Shown here: in pieces, positions 49,379-58,497 of the stretch
Layout: every line of letters begins with the position of its first letter
Position numbering within the stretch: the stretch's first letter is position 1
Source: Melioribacter sp051488665
GTDB lineage: Bacteria > Bacteroidota > Ignavibacteria > Ignavibacteriales > Melioribacteraceae
DNA: 64,000 bases
Direction: 5' to 3'
Assembly: GCF_051488665.1 (NCBI RefSeq)
Contig: NZ_JBPSEG010000001.1
Span: 248,001 to 312,000, forward strand
Translations under genes and position numbers: made by a program
The notes under the pieces: generated by a model
Told to the model about the DNA's origin: nothing
Databases searched by the model: none
What the model saw: the letters and a program-made list of their open reading frames with translations, nothing else

Positions 49379-50410
49379 CTATAATTTGAAAATCATTATT
49401 AACAGAGCAACCCAAACTATATTGAGCAACGCCAGCGGAAACATCACTTTCCATCCGAGATTCATCAACTGATCGTAACGGAATCGGGGGATACTCCATC
49501 TTACCCATATAAACACAAAGAGCATAAATGCCGTTTTCAATAAAAACGCAGCAATCTGAAGAACAGTTGTCAAGCCTTCGCTTAGTCCTAATTTGTCGAT
49601 GTAAGGAATTTGCCATCCGCCCAGATAAAGAGTTACAATCAGCAGACTTGCGATTATCATATTGGCATATTCGGCCAGGAAGAAACCGGCAAACTTGAAC
49701 GAACTGTATTCCGTATGATATCCTCCGACCAATTCGGGTTCAGCTTCCGGCAAATCGAAAGGAAGCCTGTTGGTTTCAGCGAACGCGGATACTACGAAAG
49801 TAATAAATCCGATCGGCTGTACAATTGCATTCCACATCCATCCGTATTGGGCATTTACTATGTCTATCGGTCTCAGCGAACCCGCCATCAATAAAACTCC
49901 GCCAATCGAAAATCCCATCGAAACTTCGTACGAAATCATCTGAGCCGAAGAACGAATGCCGCCCAGCAACGAATACTTGCTGCCGGAAGACCAGCCTGCA
50001 AGAGTGATTCCGTAAACGCCGAGCGATGTAAGAGCAAGCACATACAGAATTCCGATATTTACGTCGGCTACGACCAATTTAATCTGATAACCGAATAAAT
50101 TCACTTCCGGTCCGATCGGCACAACGGCATATGTGGCAAATGCGACAAACAACGAGATAAACGGCGCCATTGTATGCAGGGTTTTATCCGCTGCGTTCGG
50201 CACTATATCTTCTTTGAAAAGCAGTTTAAAAACATCCGCAAACGGCTGAAGCAGTCCTTTGTAGCCGACGCGGTTTGGTCCGAGACGATTCTGAGCCCAT
50301 GCGCTAATCTTTCTTTCGAAATAGACCATATACGCGACCGACAATAACAACGCCGTTAGCGCAATTGCAATCTTAATTACAGAAGCTATTATTATTTCCC
50401 AAATTGTCAT
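49379..50410 (-). CDS. nuoH: NADH-quinone oxidoreductase subunit H
   Basis: A 343-residue membrane subunit with eight or so segments that forms part of the quinone-binding cavity of complex I. Marks: ERKISAWAQNRLGPNRVGYKG in a short cytoplasmic loop, LPEAEPELVGGYHTEYSS and the charged ETNRLPFDLPEAE. The ATG at 50410 is 69 bases after nuoG, in a gap with no clear promoter. It is followed directly by nuoI. Confidence 0.95.
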   Translation of the reverse strand: MTIWEIIIASVIKIAIALTALLLSVAYMVYFERKISAWAQNRLGPNRVGYKGLLQPFADVFKLLFKEDIVPNAADKTLHTMAPFISLFVAFATYAVVPIGPEVNLFGYQIKLVVADVNIGILYVLALTSLGVYGITLAGWSSGSKYSLLGGIRSSAQMISYEVSMGFSIGGVLLMAGSLRPIDIVNAQYGWMWNAIVQPIGFITFVVSAFAETNRLPFDLPEAEPELVGGYHTEYSSFKFAGFFLAEYANMIIASLLIVTLYLGGWQIPYIDKLGLSEGLTTVLQIAAFLLKTAFMLFVFIWVRWSIPRFRYDQLMNLGWKVMFPLALLNIVWVALLIMIFKL

Positions 50411-50479
50411 TACTAAAAGCTCCGATTGTTTTCTTTTTATGTCGACTTATAATTTATCAGTACGACCCAAGTATCTGTA

Positions 50480-52132
50480 TTATGCAAGTTCGTATTTAAT
50501 TTGCGTTCCCATCTCGCCGATGCTGTCGTAATCGATTCCCTTAAACGCTTCCACGGTATTCGAAATTTCGTTAAAGACTTCTTCCGCCATGCTATATTTC
50601 GCTTTCTCGTTAACGGCATAAGTTAAACGGGATAATATTTTCCACGATGGAAGGGCGTCGTATTTATGTCCTTGTTTCCACCTGTCGAATTTGGTTCCGA
50701 ATTTATCCCACCTGCTCATGTTCATGCCGTCGAGAGCTCTGTCGAGTTCGACTGTTTCGACTGCGGGTTTAATTCTTTGCACTCTGCCTTGAAAGTTTAC
50801 AAAAGCGCCGTGTTTTTCGGCATAAGTGGCGGCAGCGAATAAATAATGCGCCAATTCGGAAGTTTCGTTTTTGTTTGTAGCGTGAACAATCAACAATTTC
50901 AATTTTGCCAGAGCGTTTTTCAGAGCGTCGTTCATTCCCGCCGGATCGTCCTCGACTATATAAGCGGCTTTTACTTTCCCGTTTGTAAGCAACGCAAGCA
51001 GTTCTTCCGGACTGTTCAATTTTTTCAGTCCGAGCAATTCGGCGCCCGTTGAATTAGGCGTTTTATCTTCGCGTATTAAAATATCGTCCTGATCGCCCGG
51101 TTTGATATGAGCCAGATAATACGGAGCGGAATTAAAATGCGATGCCAGCTTTTTCAAAACAAAATTATCTTCGACGGTCGCAAAAGGCGAACCCAAGAAT
51201 AAAATTTCATCCGGTTTATATTTTTTCAATTCCGCCGCAACCCGGTTATAAACCGTATCCCAATCGGATTTTGTCAGCTCGCCGTTTTCCCGCACATAAA
51301 CTCCGTCGATTCGCGTATCCGAGTTTACATGTTTGAAAGTATTAAGTCGGCCGTTATCGCACATCCAGTAATTGTTTACTTCCGGATTGTAACGCGGCGT
51401 AAGTCTGAGTATTTGATTGTTCCTTACCCAGATATCGATATTGCATCCGCGCGAGCATCCGATACAAACCGAATCGGTATGGGACATTTCCCAGACGCGC
51501 GATTTGAATCTGAAGTCCTGATTTGTCAATGCTCCGACAGGGCATATATCCACCACGTTCAACGAATACGGATTGTCGAACGACTCGCCCGGGAAAGTTG
51601 TAATTGTAACGCTGTCGCCTCTTTTGACAAAAGTAAGCTGATTTGCTTTGGCTATTTCATCGGAAAAACGGATACAGCGCGAGCACGATATACAACGTTC
51701 TCCGTCGAACTTTACATAAGGACCTAATTGGACGCGTTTTTCTTTTCTGTTTTTGATTTCTTCGAAACGGCTTTCACCTTTGCCGTGAGCGTAAGCATAT
51801 TCCTGAAGTTTACATTCGCCGGCTTCGTCGCAAATCGGACAATCGAGCGGGTGATTGATCAAAATAAATTCCATCACCGCGTTTCTGGCTTCGAGCGCTT
51901 TGTCCGACTTCGTATGAACCACCATTCCTTCAGATGCAATCGTTGCACAGGCGATTACGAGCTTCGGCATTTTTTCCACTTCTACCAAACAAACGCGGCA
52001 ATTGCCCGATACCGATAATTCCGGATGCCAGCAAAAATGCGGTATTTCGATACCGGCGTCGCGAGCCGCCTGAATGATTGTTTGTCCCGGTTTGAATTCT
52101 ATCTGCTTTCCGTCGATAGTAATTTGTGGCAT
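50480..52132 (-). CDS. nuoG: NADH-quinone oxidoreductase subunit G
   Basis: A 550-residue peripheral-arm subunit of complex I. The N-terminal [2Fe-2S] ferredoxin domain has CWHPELSVSGNCRVCLVEV. Next come the His-Cys cluster (LDCPICDEAGECKLQEYAY), the 4Fe-4S sites CISCSRCIRF and CPVGALTNQDF, and the CIGCSRGCNIDIW region of cluster N7 type. The molybdopterin-oxidoreductase-like C-terminal part is short (to residue 550), shorter than E. coli NuoG but common in other lineages. nuoE and nuoF are not beside it. Confidence 0.9.
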   Translation of the reverse strand: MPQITIDGKQIEFKPGQTIIQAARDAGIEIPHFCWHPELSVSGNCRVCLVEVEKMPKLVIACATIASEGMVVHTKSDKALEARNAVMEFILINHPLDCPICDEAGECKLQEYAYAHGKGESRFEEIKNRKEKRVQLGPYVKFDGERCISCSRCIRFSDEIAKANQLTFVKRGDSVTITTFPGESFDNPYSLNVVDICPVGALTNQDFRFKSRVWEMSHTDSVCIGCSRGCNIDIWVRNNQILRLTPRYNPEVNNYWMCDNGRLNTFKHVNSDTRIDGVYVRENGELTKSDWDTVYNRVAAELKKYKPDEILFLGSPFATVEDNFVLKKLASHFNSAPYYLAHIKPGDQDDILIREDKTPNSTGAELLGLKKLNSPEELLALLTNGKVKAAYIVEDDPAGMNDALKNALAKLKLLIVHATNKNETSELAHYLFAAATYAEKHGAFVNFQGRVQRIKPAVETVELDRALDGMNMSRWDKFGTKFDRWKQGHKYDALPSWKILSRLTYAVNEKAKYSMAEEVFNEISNTVEAFKGIDYDSIGEMGTQIKYELA

Positions 52133-52147
52133 AATCTTTCCTTTATT

Positions 52148-53416
52148 TTATGCTACACGCTGCATTAATAAATTCTTTGAACTCAATAGTACGCGAATTA
52201 ATTTATTGTTTCCGAATATTTCGTTGGCAATTTCTTTTATGTCGTCTTCATCGACTTTATTAATTTCTTTCACAGTTTCTGCAGGGGATTTTATATCTCC
52301 GAAGTAAATTACCGACTGTCCCATTCTTGTCATTCTGTTCGTTGTGTTTTCAAGGCTCATCATCATATTGCCGATCATATACTTTTTAGCTCTCTCCAAT
52401 TCTTTTGCGCTTATTTTTCTGTTCCGGATTTTATTGATTTCCTCAAAAATCAATTTTTGGGCTTTATGTATCGATTTTTCGTTCGTCGACAGATAGACGC
52501 CAAACGTGGAGACATCATAAAAAGAATTCAAGAAAGTATTAATTTGATAAGCGATGCCGTTTTCTTCCCTTAATCGCTGAAAAAGCCGGGAGCTGCTTCC
52601 TTCGCCCAGCACATACGACAAGAGCCTGGCTGCGTATCTCTTTTTGCTATTAAATCCGTAGGTGGTAGTTCCTGCAATATAGTGAACTTGCTGTGAATCT
52701 TTTTCTATAAACAGGTCGCCGGCAGGATTAAGCTCCAAATTTCTTTCGGAAGCGCTGTACTTTTCAAATGAATCATCAATATATTTTTCCGCAAGTTTTA
52801 TCAACCGGTTATGGCTCAGGTTGCCCGAAGCGACGATATACATTCTGTTGAATGTATAATTTTTTCGGACGTACTCCCTAATGTCTTTTCTCGTAAAATT
52901 CCTAATGTTTTTTTCGGTTCCTATTATCGGAAGTCCGAGCGAAGATCCGTTAAAAACCGCGCTTTCGAAGCGGTCGAATATCAATTCCTCGGGCGAATCC
53001 TCGATATCATAAAGTTCATCGATAACCACTTGCGCTTCTTTACGGATTTCTTTTGTGGAAAAAACAGAATTTAGAAGCATATCGGAGAGGACTTCGAAAG
53101 TCTGTTCCAGATTGCCTTTCAATCCCCTGCCGTAGTAACAAGTATGTTCTTTGGACGTAAAGGCGTTCAGATATCCGCCGAGCGATTCGATATCCTCGGC
53201 AATTTTCCTGGCGTTTCTTTTTCGAGTGCCTTTGAAGAACATATGCTCGATGAAATGGCTGATTCCGTTATTCGTTTCGTTCTCGTCGCGCGAGCCGACA
53301 TTAAACCAGAATCCGAGCGAAAACGAGTCGACATGGTCTATTTTTTCGGAGACCACGGTAATGCCGTTGTCGAGTCGCGATATCTTTATATTTTTCAAAT
53401 AATTATGAGTTGCCAA
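52148..53416 (-). CDS. M16-family zinc peptidase
   Basis: A 422-residue insulinase-type (pitrilysin) peptidase. The inverted zinc site H-x2-E-H is in HFIEHMFFKGT near residue 52, and the distal glutamate lies in AQVVIDELYDIEDSPEE about 75 residues later. Marks GGYLNAFTSKEHTCYYGR and the R/Y pair region near the C terminus (SYVLGEGSSSRLFQRLREE) are present. M16 enzymes degrade short peptides or process precursors. The start is a TTG at 53416 by open frame (MATHNYLKNIKISRL); a TTG six codons further in is an alternative. It lies 15 bases upstream of nuoG, which is unusual company for this peptidase. Confidence 0.88.
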   Translation of the reverse strand: MATHNYLKNIKISRLDNGITVVSEKIDHVDSFSLGFWFNVGSRDENETNNGISHFIEHMFFKGTRKRNARKIAEDIESLGGYLNAFTSKEHTCYYGRGLKGNLEQTFEVLSDMLLNSVFSTKEIRKEAQVVIDELYDIEDSPEELIFDRFESAVFNGSSLGLPIIGTEKNIRNFTRKDIREYVRKNYTFNRMYIVASGNLSHNRLIKLAEKYIDDSFEKYSASERNLELNPAGDLFIEKDSQQVHYIAGTTTYGFNSKKRYAARLLSYVLGEGSSSRLFQRLREENGIAYQINTFLNSFYDVSTFGVYLSTNEKSIHKAQKLIFEEINKIRNRKISAKELERAKKYMIGNMMMSLENTTNRMTRMGQSVIYFGDIKSPAETVKEINKVDEDDIKEIANEIFGNNKLIRVLLSSKNLLMQRVA

Positions 53417-53502
53417 AGAAGATTTAACCGCAATTTATCCTAAAAATAATAAACAAATATAGACAAAGCCCCGCTTGTTTTCAAAACAGAAATGAAATTT
53501 AT

Positions 53503-54192
53503 CTACAGCTCGAAATTAAATCCGTTCTTCTTCAGTTTTTCGTAAGTACGCTTGTCGAAGCGATAGAGATAAGCCGGTCGTCTGGTGCTGTTTTTGTCTT
53601 TTTCTTTCAATTTTTTGACCAGATTCATTTTCATTAATTTTTTGCGGAAATTCCGTTTGTCGAGTTTTTTGCCGAGTATCACTTCGTAGAGGGTTTGAAG
53701 TTGAGGCAGAGTAAATTTTTCGGGCAGCAATTCGAAACCAATCGGGCGGTAACGAATCCGGGCTCTCAATTTTTCCATCGCTTCCCGAATTATTTCGAGG
53801 TGGTCGAACGGCAATTCAGGCAATTCGTCCAGCTTAAACCATTTGGCTTCCGAAGTATCCGCCCCGGTCGACAGCACGTACTGTTCCGGTTTAACCAGCG
53901 CATAATGTCCCAGCGTGAAAACTCTTCTCAGGGGATATCTGTCGACTTTGTCGAAAATCTTGAATTCTTCCAGATAGATATTGTCGAGTCCCGTAGTCTC
54001 TTTTAAGATTCTTTGCGCCGCTGTTTCAATCAATTCGTCTTTTTTAATAAATCCGCCCGGCAGAGCCCACCTTTCCTTTGCGGGCTTGATTGCGCGCTTT
54101 ACGAGCAATACCTCAAGCTCCGAATTTTCGAATCCGAATATCACACAATCGATTGAAATGTTTTTAATTACGTCTTTTAAGATATGCGACAT
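53503..54192 (-). CDS. NrtR/AraR-type Nudix-domain transcription regulator, probable xylose regulator
   Basis: A 229-residue protein with an N-terminal Nudix domain (about 1-145) and a C-terminal winged helix (about 150-229: FTLPQLQTLYEVILGKKLDKR). The Nudix box is degenerate: GGFIKKDELIETAAQRILKE followed by TTGL, where the first glutamate of REUxEE is isoleucine and the last is threonine. That fits the ligand-sensing, non-catalytic members of the NrtR/AraR family. It is divergent from xylB-xylA with a palindrome between, so I infer control of xylose genes. Conserved members in Bacteroides regulate arabinose use. A working hydrolase is the less likely alternative. Confidence 0.8.
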   Translation of the reverse strand: MSHILKDVIKNISIDCVIFGFENSELEVLLVKRAIKPAKERWALPGGFIKKDELIETAAQRILKETTGLDNIYLEEFKIFDKVDRYPLRRVFTLGHYALVKPEQYVLSTGADTSEAKWFKLDELPELPFDHLEIIREAMEKLRARIRYRPIGFELLPEKFTLPQLQTLYEVILGKKLDKRNFRKKLMKMNLVKKLKEKDKNSTRRPAYLYRFDKRTYEKLKKNGFNFEL

Positions 54193-54320
54193 TATTTTTC
54201 TCCAAAATGCTCAAGCAAGTATTTAAATCTAAAGAAAAGTTGAGAGATTAAAAACGGGAATCCGATGAAAATTTCAAAGTAACCGTTTAACAAAATTCTG
54301 GTGATTTTTTAAAAATAAAA

Positions 54321-54335
54321 GTGTATTTTTTACAC
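54321..54335. promoter_or_regulatory. Putative operator GTGTA-N5-TACAC upstream of xylB
   Basis: A perfect 5-base palindrome, GTGTA (54321-54325) and TACAC (54331-54335), centred 41 bases before the xylB ATG, followed at once by a promoter-like TAACTTTA (54337-54344). It lies between the Nudix-type regulator and xylB, where that regulator would be expected to bind. Confidence 0.5.
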
Positions 54336-54368
54336 ATAACTTTAAAATTATCTTCGGGGAGTAATAAC

Positions 54369-55850
54369 ATGGTTTCAATCGGATTCGATATCGGCAGCTC
54401 TTCCATTAAATGCTCGCTTTTCGACGTTGAAACAGGCAGAACAATCGACAGCGATTTTCATCCCAAAGAAGAGATGAAAATTTCTTCGCCAAAACCCGGA
54501 TGGGCGGAACAATCACCGGAAACCTGGTGGGAATACGCAAAACTTTTGACCAAAAAATTAATTGCAAAAAACGGCATTAAACCGGAAGCGGTCAAATCGA
54601 TCGGTATTTCGTATCAGATGCACGGTTTGGTTCTGGTCGACGAAAACAGAAATGTATTGCGGCCCTCGATTATCTGGTGCGACAGCCGCGCGGTCGAAAT
54701 CGGCAATAAAGCATTCAAGGAAATAGGCGAAGAATATTGTCTGAATAACTTATTAAACTCGCCCGGAAATTTTACCGCATCTAAATTAAAATGGGTAAAA
54801 GACAACGAGCCGGAGATTTATGGAAAGATTTTCAAAGCGATGCTGCCCGGCGATTTTATTGCCATGAAATTAACGGGAGAAATAAACACTACCGTATCGG
54901 GACTTTCCGAAGGCATATTCTGGGATTTCAAAGAAAACCAAATTTCGGAAAAGATATTTGAGTATTACGGAATCGACAAGAATTTATTGCCCGACATTGT
55001 TCCGACATTTTCAGTTCAGGGCAAAATTCTTCCGGAAGTTGCCGATGAGCTCGGACTGAACAAAGAGACAGTAGTTTCTTACCGCGCAGGCGACCAGCCT
55101 AACAACGCTTTCTCGCTCAATGTTCTTAATCCGGGAGAAATTGCAGCTACCGCAGGCACGTCGGGCGTGGTCTACGCGGTTATCGACAGGCTCAATTACG
55201 ATAAATTATCGCGGGTCAATCAATTTGCCCACGTCAATCACTCGCCCGAAAATCCCCGCATCGGAGTTTTGCTTTGCATTAACGGAACCGGAATTATGAA
55301 TTCTTATCTGCGAAAAAATATGGGCGAAGGTCTTTCATATGATACCATGAATCAAATGAGTTCGGAAATCGGGATCGGGAGCGAAGGTCTAGTTATACTG
55401 CCCTTTGGAAACGGAGCCGAAAGAGTATTCGAGAATAAAAATATCGGAGCGCAATTTCTCAATGTCGATTTAAATCGTCACGGCAAAGCGCACTTTTTCC
55501 GCGCTGCGCAGGAAGGGATTGCATTCACTTTCAAATACGGAATCGATATAATTCGCAGGATGGGACTCGACATAAACGTTATCCGCGCCGGTAAGGCAAA
55601 TATGTTCCTCAGTCCTATTTTCAAATCCACATTTACAAATATTATCGACGCTTCGGTAGAATTATACGATACCGACGGCTCGGCGGGAGCAGCGCGCGGA
55701 GCCGCATTAGGCGCCGGGCTTTTCAAATCGCCTGAAGAAGCGTTTCGTAATCTTACCAAACTAGAAGTAATCGAACCGGACGCATCCCAAAAAGAAATTA
55801 CAAACGAAGCGTATAATAACTGGCTGACAAACCTGAAAAAATTTATTTAA
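54369..55850 (+). CDS. xylB: Xylulokinase
   Basis: A 493-residue FGGY-family kinase that phosphorylates D-xylulose to xylulose 5-phosphate for the pentose phosphate pathway. N-terminal FDIGSSSIKCSLFD, the GWAEQSPETWW and SYQMHGLVLVD patches, the C-terminal ATP site DTDGSAGAARGAALGAG and the cap GTSGVVYAV mark the family. The ATG at 54369 is preceded by a GGGGAG site; an upstream GTG in the operator region is not the real start. It is followed by xylA after 18 bases, which fixes the substrate as xylulose with good confidence. Confidence 0.93.
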   Translation: MVSIGFDIGSSSIKCSLFDVETGRTIDSDFHPKEEMKISSPKPGWAEQSPETWWEYAKLLTKKLIAKNGIKPEAVKSIGISYQMHGLVLVDENRNVLRPSIIWCDSRAVEIGNKAFKEIGEEYCLNNLLNSPGNFTASKLKWVKDNEPEIYGKIFKAMLPGDFIAMKLTGEINTTVSGLSEGIFWDFKENQISEKIFEYYGIDKNLLPDIVPTFSVQGKILPEVADELGLNKETVVSYRAGDQPNNAFSLNVLNPGEIAATAGTSGVVYAVIDRLNYDKLSRVNQFAHVNHSPENPRIGVLLCINGTGIMNSYLRKNMGEGLSYDTMNQMSSEIGIGSEGLVILPFGNGAERVFENKNIGAQFLNVDLNRHGKAHFFRAAQEGIAFTFKYGIDIIRRMGLDINVIRAGKANMFLSPIFKSTFTNIIDASVELYDTDGSAGAARGAALGAGLFKSPEEAFRNLTKLEVIEPDASQKEITNEAYNNWLTNLKKFI

Positions 55851-55868
55851 CATAAACAGGAGGAATAA

Positions 55869-57197
55869 ATGGATTATTTGACAGGCAACAAAGAATATTT
55901 TACCGGAATCGGAAAGATTAAATACGAAGGACCCGATTCCAAAAATCCGCTTGCGTTCAAATGGTACGACGAAAACAAAGTCGTCTTCGGAAAAACGATG
56001 AAAGAATATTTTCGTTTTTCTGCGGCTTACTGGCATACTTTCTGTTCGGAACTGTCCGATCCTTTCGGAAGAGGCACTCGTAATCTTCCGTGGAACGAGG
56101 CATCAGACCCGATTGAAAGAGCCAAAGGCAAAATGGACGCGGCATTCGAATTCACGACCAAATTGGGTCTCCCTTTCTATTGTTTTCACGATTTCGACGT
56201 AGTTGAAGAAGGCGATTCCATTGCCGAATCCGACAAGCGTTTACAAACATTGGTCGAATACGCAAAGGAAAAGCAAAAAGCTTCGAACGTTAAACTGCTC
56301 TGGGGCACTGCAAATTTGTTTTCGCATCCTCGTTATATGAACGGAGCCGCAACGAATCCGGACTTCAACGTAGTAGCTTATGCAGCCACGCAGGTCAAAC
56401 GCGCGCTCGACGCAACAATTGAACTCGGCGGCGAAAATTATGTTTTCTGGGGCGGTCGGGAAGGATATCTTACGCTGCTGAACACAAATATGAAACGGGA
56501 AAAAGAACATATGGCTAAATTTCTCGAGCTCGCCAGAGATTACGCCCGCAAACAAGGATTCAAAGGCACATTCCTGATTGAACCGAAACCGATGGAACCC
56601 TCGAAACACCAGTACGATTACGACGTGGAAACAGTTATCGGTTTTCTTAGACACTACGGACTCGACAAAGATTTCAAATTGAATATTGAAGTTAACCACG
56701 CCACGCTTGCCGGTCACACATTCCAGCACGAAATTCAATGCGCCGTCGACGCGGGATTGTTCGGCAGTATCGATGCAAACCGCGGCGATTATCAAAACGG
56801 CTGGGATACCGATCAATTCCCGATTAACATTTACGAACTGGTCGAAGCGATGCTTGTAATTGCAGAAGCGGGCGGATTCGGAACCGGAGGCGTTAATTTC
56901 GACGCCAAAGTAAGAAGAAATTCGACCGACATCGAAGATTTGTTCATTGCCCATATTGCCGGCATGGACGCTTTTGCCCGCGCTTTACTGGTCGCGGAAA
57001 AAATTCTTAACGAATCGGATTATAAGAAAATAAGACAGGAACGTTACGCTTCGTTCGATTCGGGCGACGGAGCGCGTTTTGAAAAAGGCGAACTTACTCT
57101 CGAAGATTTAAGAGAGATTGCAATTAAAAACGGCGAACCGAAATTGATCAGCGGGAAACAGGAATACCTCGAACAGTTGATCAACATGTATATTTAA
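55869..57197 (+). CDS. xylA: Xylose isomerase
   Basis: A 442-residue class II xylose isomerase that converts D-xylose to D-xylulose in the cytoplasm with two divalent metals. Marks: HDFDVVEEGD, the metal-binding LIEPKPMEPSKHQYD, EVNHATLAGHTFQHE and DANRGDYQNGWDTDQFP near the end of the barrel. The ATG at 55869 follows an AGGAGG-like site (acaggaggaataaATG). It forms an operon with xylB and ends in a strong terminator. Confidence 0.97.
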   Translation: MDYLTGNKEYFTGIGKIKYEGPDSKNPLAFKWYDENKVVFGKTMKEYFRFSAAYWHTFCSELSDPFGRGTRNLPWNEASDPIERAKGKMDAAFEFTTKLGLPFYCFHDFDVVEEGDSIAESDKRLQTLVEYAKEKQKASNVKLLWGTANLFSHPRYMNGAATNPDFNVVAYAATQVKRALDATIELGGENYVFWGGREGYLTLLNTNMKREKEHMAKFLELARDYARKQGFKGTFLIEPKPMEPSKHQYDYDVETVIGFLRHYGLDKDFKLNIEVNHATLAGHTFQHEIQCAVDAGLFGSIDANRGDYQNGWDTDQFPINIYELVEAMLVIAEAGGFGTGGVNFDAKVRRNSTDIEDLFIAHIAGMDAFARALLVAEKILNESDYKKIRQERYASFDSGDGARFEKGELTLEDLREIAIKNGEPKLISGKQEYLEQLINMYI

Positions 57198-57206
57198 GCG
57201 CAGCCA

Positions 57207-57242
57207 ATAAAAAAGCTGCCTCTTTCGAGGCAGCTTTTTTTT
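57207..57242. terminator. Bidirectional terminator between xylA and the aminotransferase
   Basis: A 12-bp perfect stem, AAAAGCTGCCTC (57211-57222) with GAGGCAGCTTTT (57227-57238) and a TTTC loop. It is flanked by a T-run on the right and an A-run on the left, so it can end both converging transcripts. Confidence 0.92.
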
Positions 57243-58440
57243 ATTCCTCGTATGTTTGCATAAAACGCCGGATTGCATTGTAAGCTTTATCGAGCAGATT
57301 TTCCTGCGGCAGGAATACAATCCTGAAATGACTAGTTCCTTCAACCTGTCCGAAACCGCTGCCTGGCACAGTAACCACGCCTTCCGCTTTAATCAATTCT
57401 TTAGCCCATTTGTAGTCGTCTTTAATTGACTCGAGCTTCGGGAAAGCATAAAAGGCGCCTTCGGGGTTAACGCAGCTTATACCGTCAATCGCATTGAGCA
57501 TTTCCACGGTTAAGTCTCTTCTTTTTTTCAATTTTTCTTTTGCCTCTTTCAGGTGCGATTGATCGCCCAGCAAAGCCGGCGCAATTCCGTATTGTTCCGG
57601 GTGATTTGCGGAAAGCCTTGCCCTTAGCAGTTTATTTATAGCTTCGATATAATCATTCAATACAGTACGATTGCCGCTTACAATTCCCCATCCGATGCGG
57701 AAACCGGGCGCCATATAGTTTTTCGACAATCCGCCGAAAGTTATTACGGGCGCTTCCGAATTCAAAGAGGCAATCGAAATATGCTCTTTATCGTCGATTA
57801 TTAATTTGTCGTAAATTTCGTCGGAAAAGATGACAAGATTATGTTTTATTGCAAGTTCGATCAATTCTTCCAGAATTTCTTTGCTGTAAAGAGCTCCGGT
57901 TGGATTGTTCGGATTTATAATGATGATTGCCCGCGTTTTATCGTTTATTTTTCTTTTAATATCCTCAATGTCCGGCTGCCAGTTATTTTCTTCATTCAGG
58001 TAATACGGGTTCTCGTACATTTTCAATTTGCTTTGAATAGCCGTATAAAGCGGGTAGCCCGGAGTGGGAGTAAGGATATTTTCGCCTTCGTTAACGAGCG
58101 CGGTAAGACAAATATCGATAGCCTCGCTTGCTCCGGTCGTAATAAAAATATCCTGAATGTTTTTAATGCCTTTTCTTTCGGCTTCCTTCTCAATCGCTGC
58201 CACTGCCGGTTTAATTCCGGAAGACGGCGCATAGCCGTTATAATTATTCAGCATGGCTTTATAAGTTTCTTCGATTAATATGCGGGGAGTCTGCCAATCG
58301 AATAAATTCGGATCGCCAATGTTAAGATAGAGCATTTCTTTTCCCGATTTGGCGACTTCGTTTGCAATAACAACAATATCTCGCACTGCGTATTTAATGT
58401 CGTTGGTTCGTTCCGCGGGTTTGATTATTATTTGAGACAT
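57241..58440 (-). CDS. Class I/II PLP-dependent aminotransferase (alanine-type)
   Basis: A 399-residue fold-type I aminotransferase. The PLP lysine lies in TFGGLSKNYMAPGFRIGWG, with NPNNPTGALYS and SDEIYDKL before it and a late RIVFLPQE. This group resembles alanine/2-aminobutyrate-type enzymes and usually moves the amino group between glutamate and pyruvate. The neighbours gdhA and the pyruvate-phosphate-dikinase-like fusion fit a nitrogen and pyruvate/2-oxoglutarate balance role, which is inference. Confidence 0.85.
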   Translation of the reverse strand: MSQIIIKPAERTNDIKYAVRDIVVIANEVAKSGKEMLYLNIGDPNLFDWQTPRILIEETYKAMLNNYNGYAPSSGIKPAVAAIEKEAERKGIKNIQDIFITTGASEAIDICLTALVNEGENILTPTPGYPLYTAIQSKLKMYENPYYLNEENNWQPDIEDIKRKINDKTRAIIIINPNNPTGALYSKEILEELIELAIKHNLVIFSDEIYDKLIIDDKEHISIASLNSEAPVITFGGLSKNYMAPGFRIGWGIVSGNRTVLNDYIEAINKLLRARLSANHPEQYGIAPALLGDQSHLKEAKEKLKKRRDLTVEMLNAIDGISCVNPEGAFYAFPKLESIKDDYKWAKELIKAEGVVTVPGSGFGQVEGTSHFRIVFLPQENLLDKAYNAIRRFMQTYEE

Positions 58441-58497
58441 AAATCACCGTTATTTTTCTGAAAAATAAAGATAATTTTTTTTGTCGGCATCTCCAAT

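Noticed and set aside
54321..54323. GTG at 54321 as the start of xylB
   Set aside because: It lies in the palindrome and the added residues are not kinase-like; ATG 54369 has a good ribosome site.
56241..56954. A 237-codon minus-strand frame opposite xylA
   Set aside because: xylA is certain; the shadow has no start context or domain.
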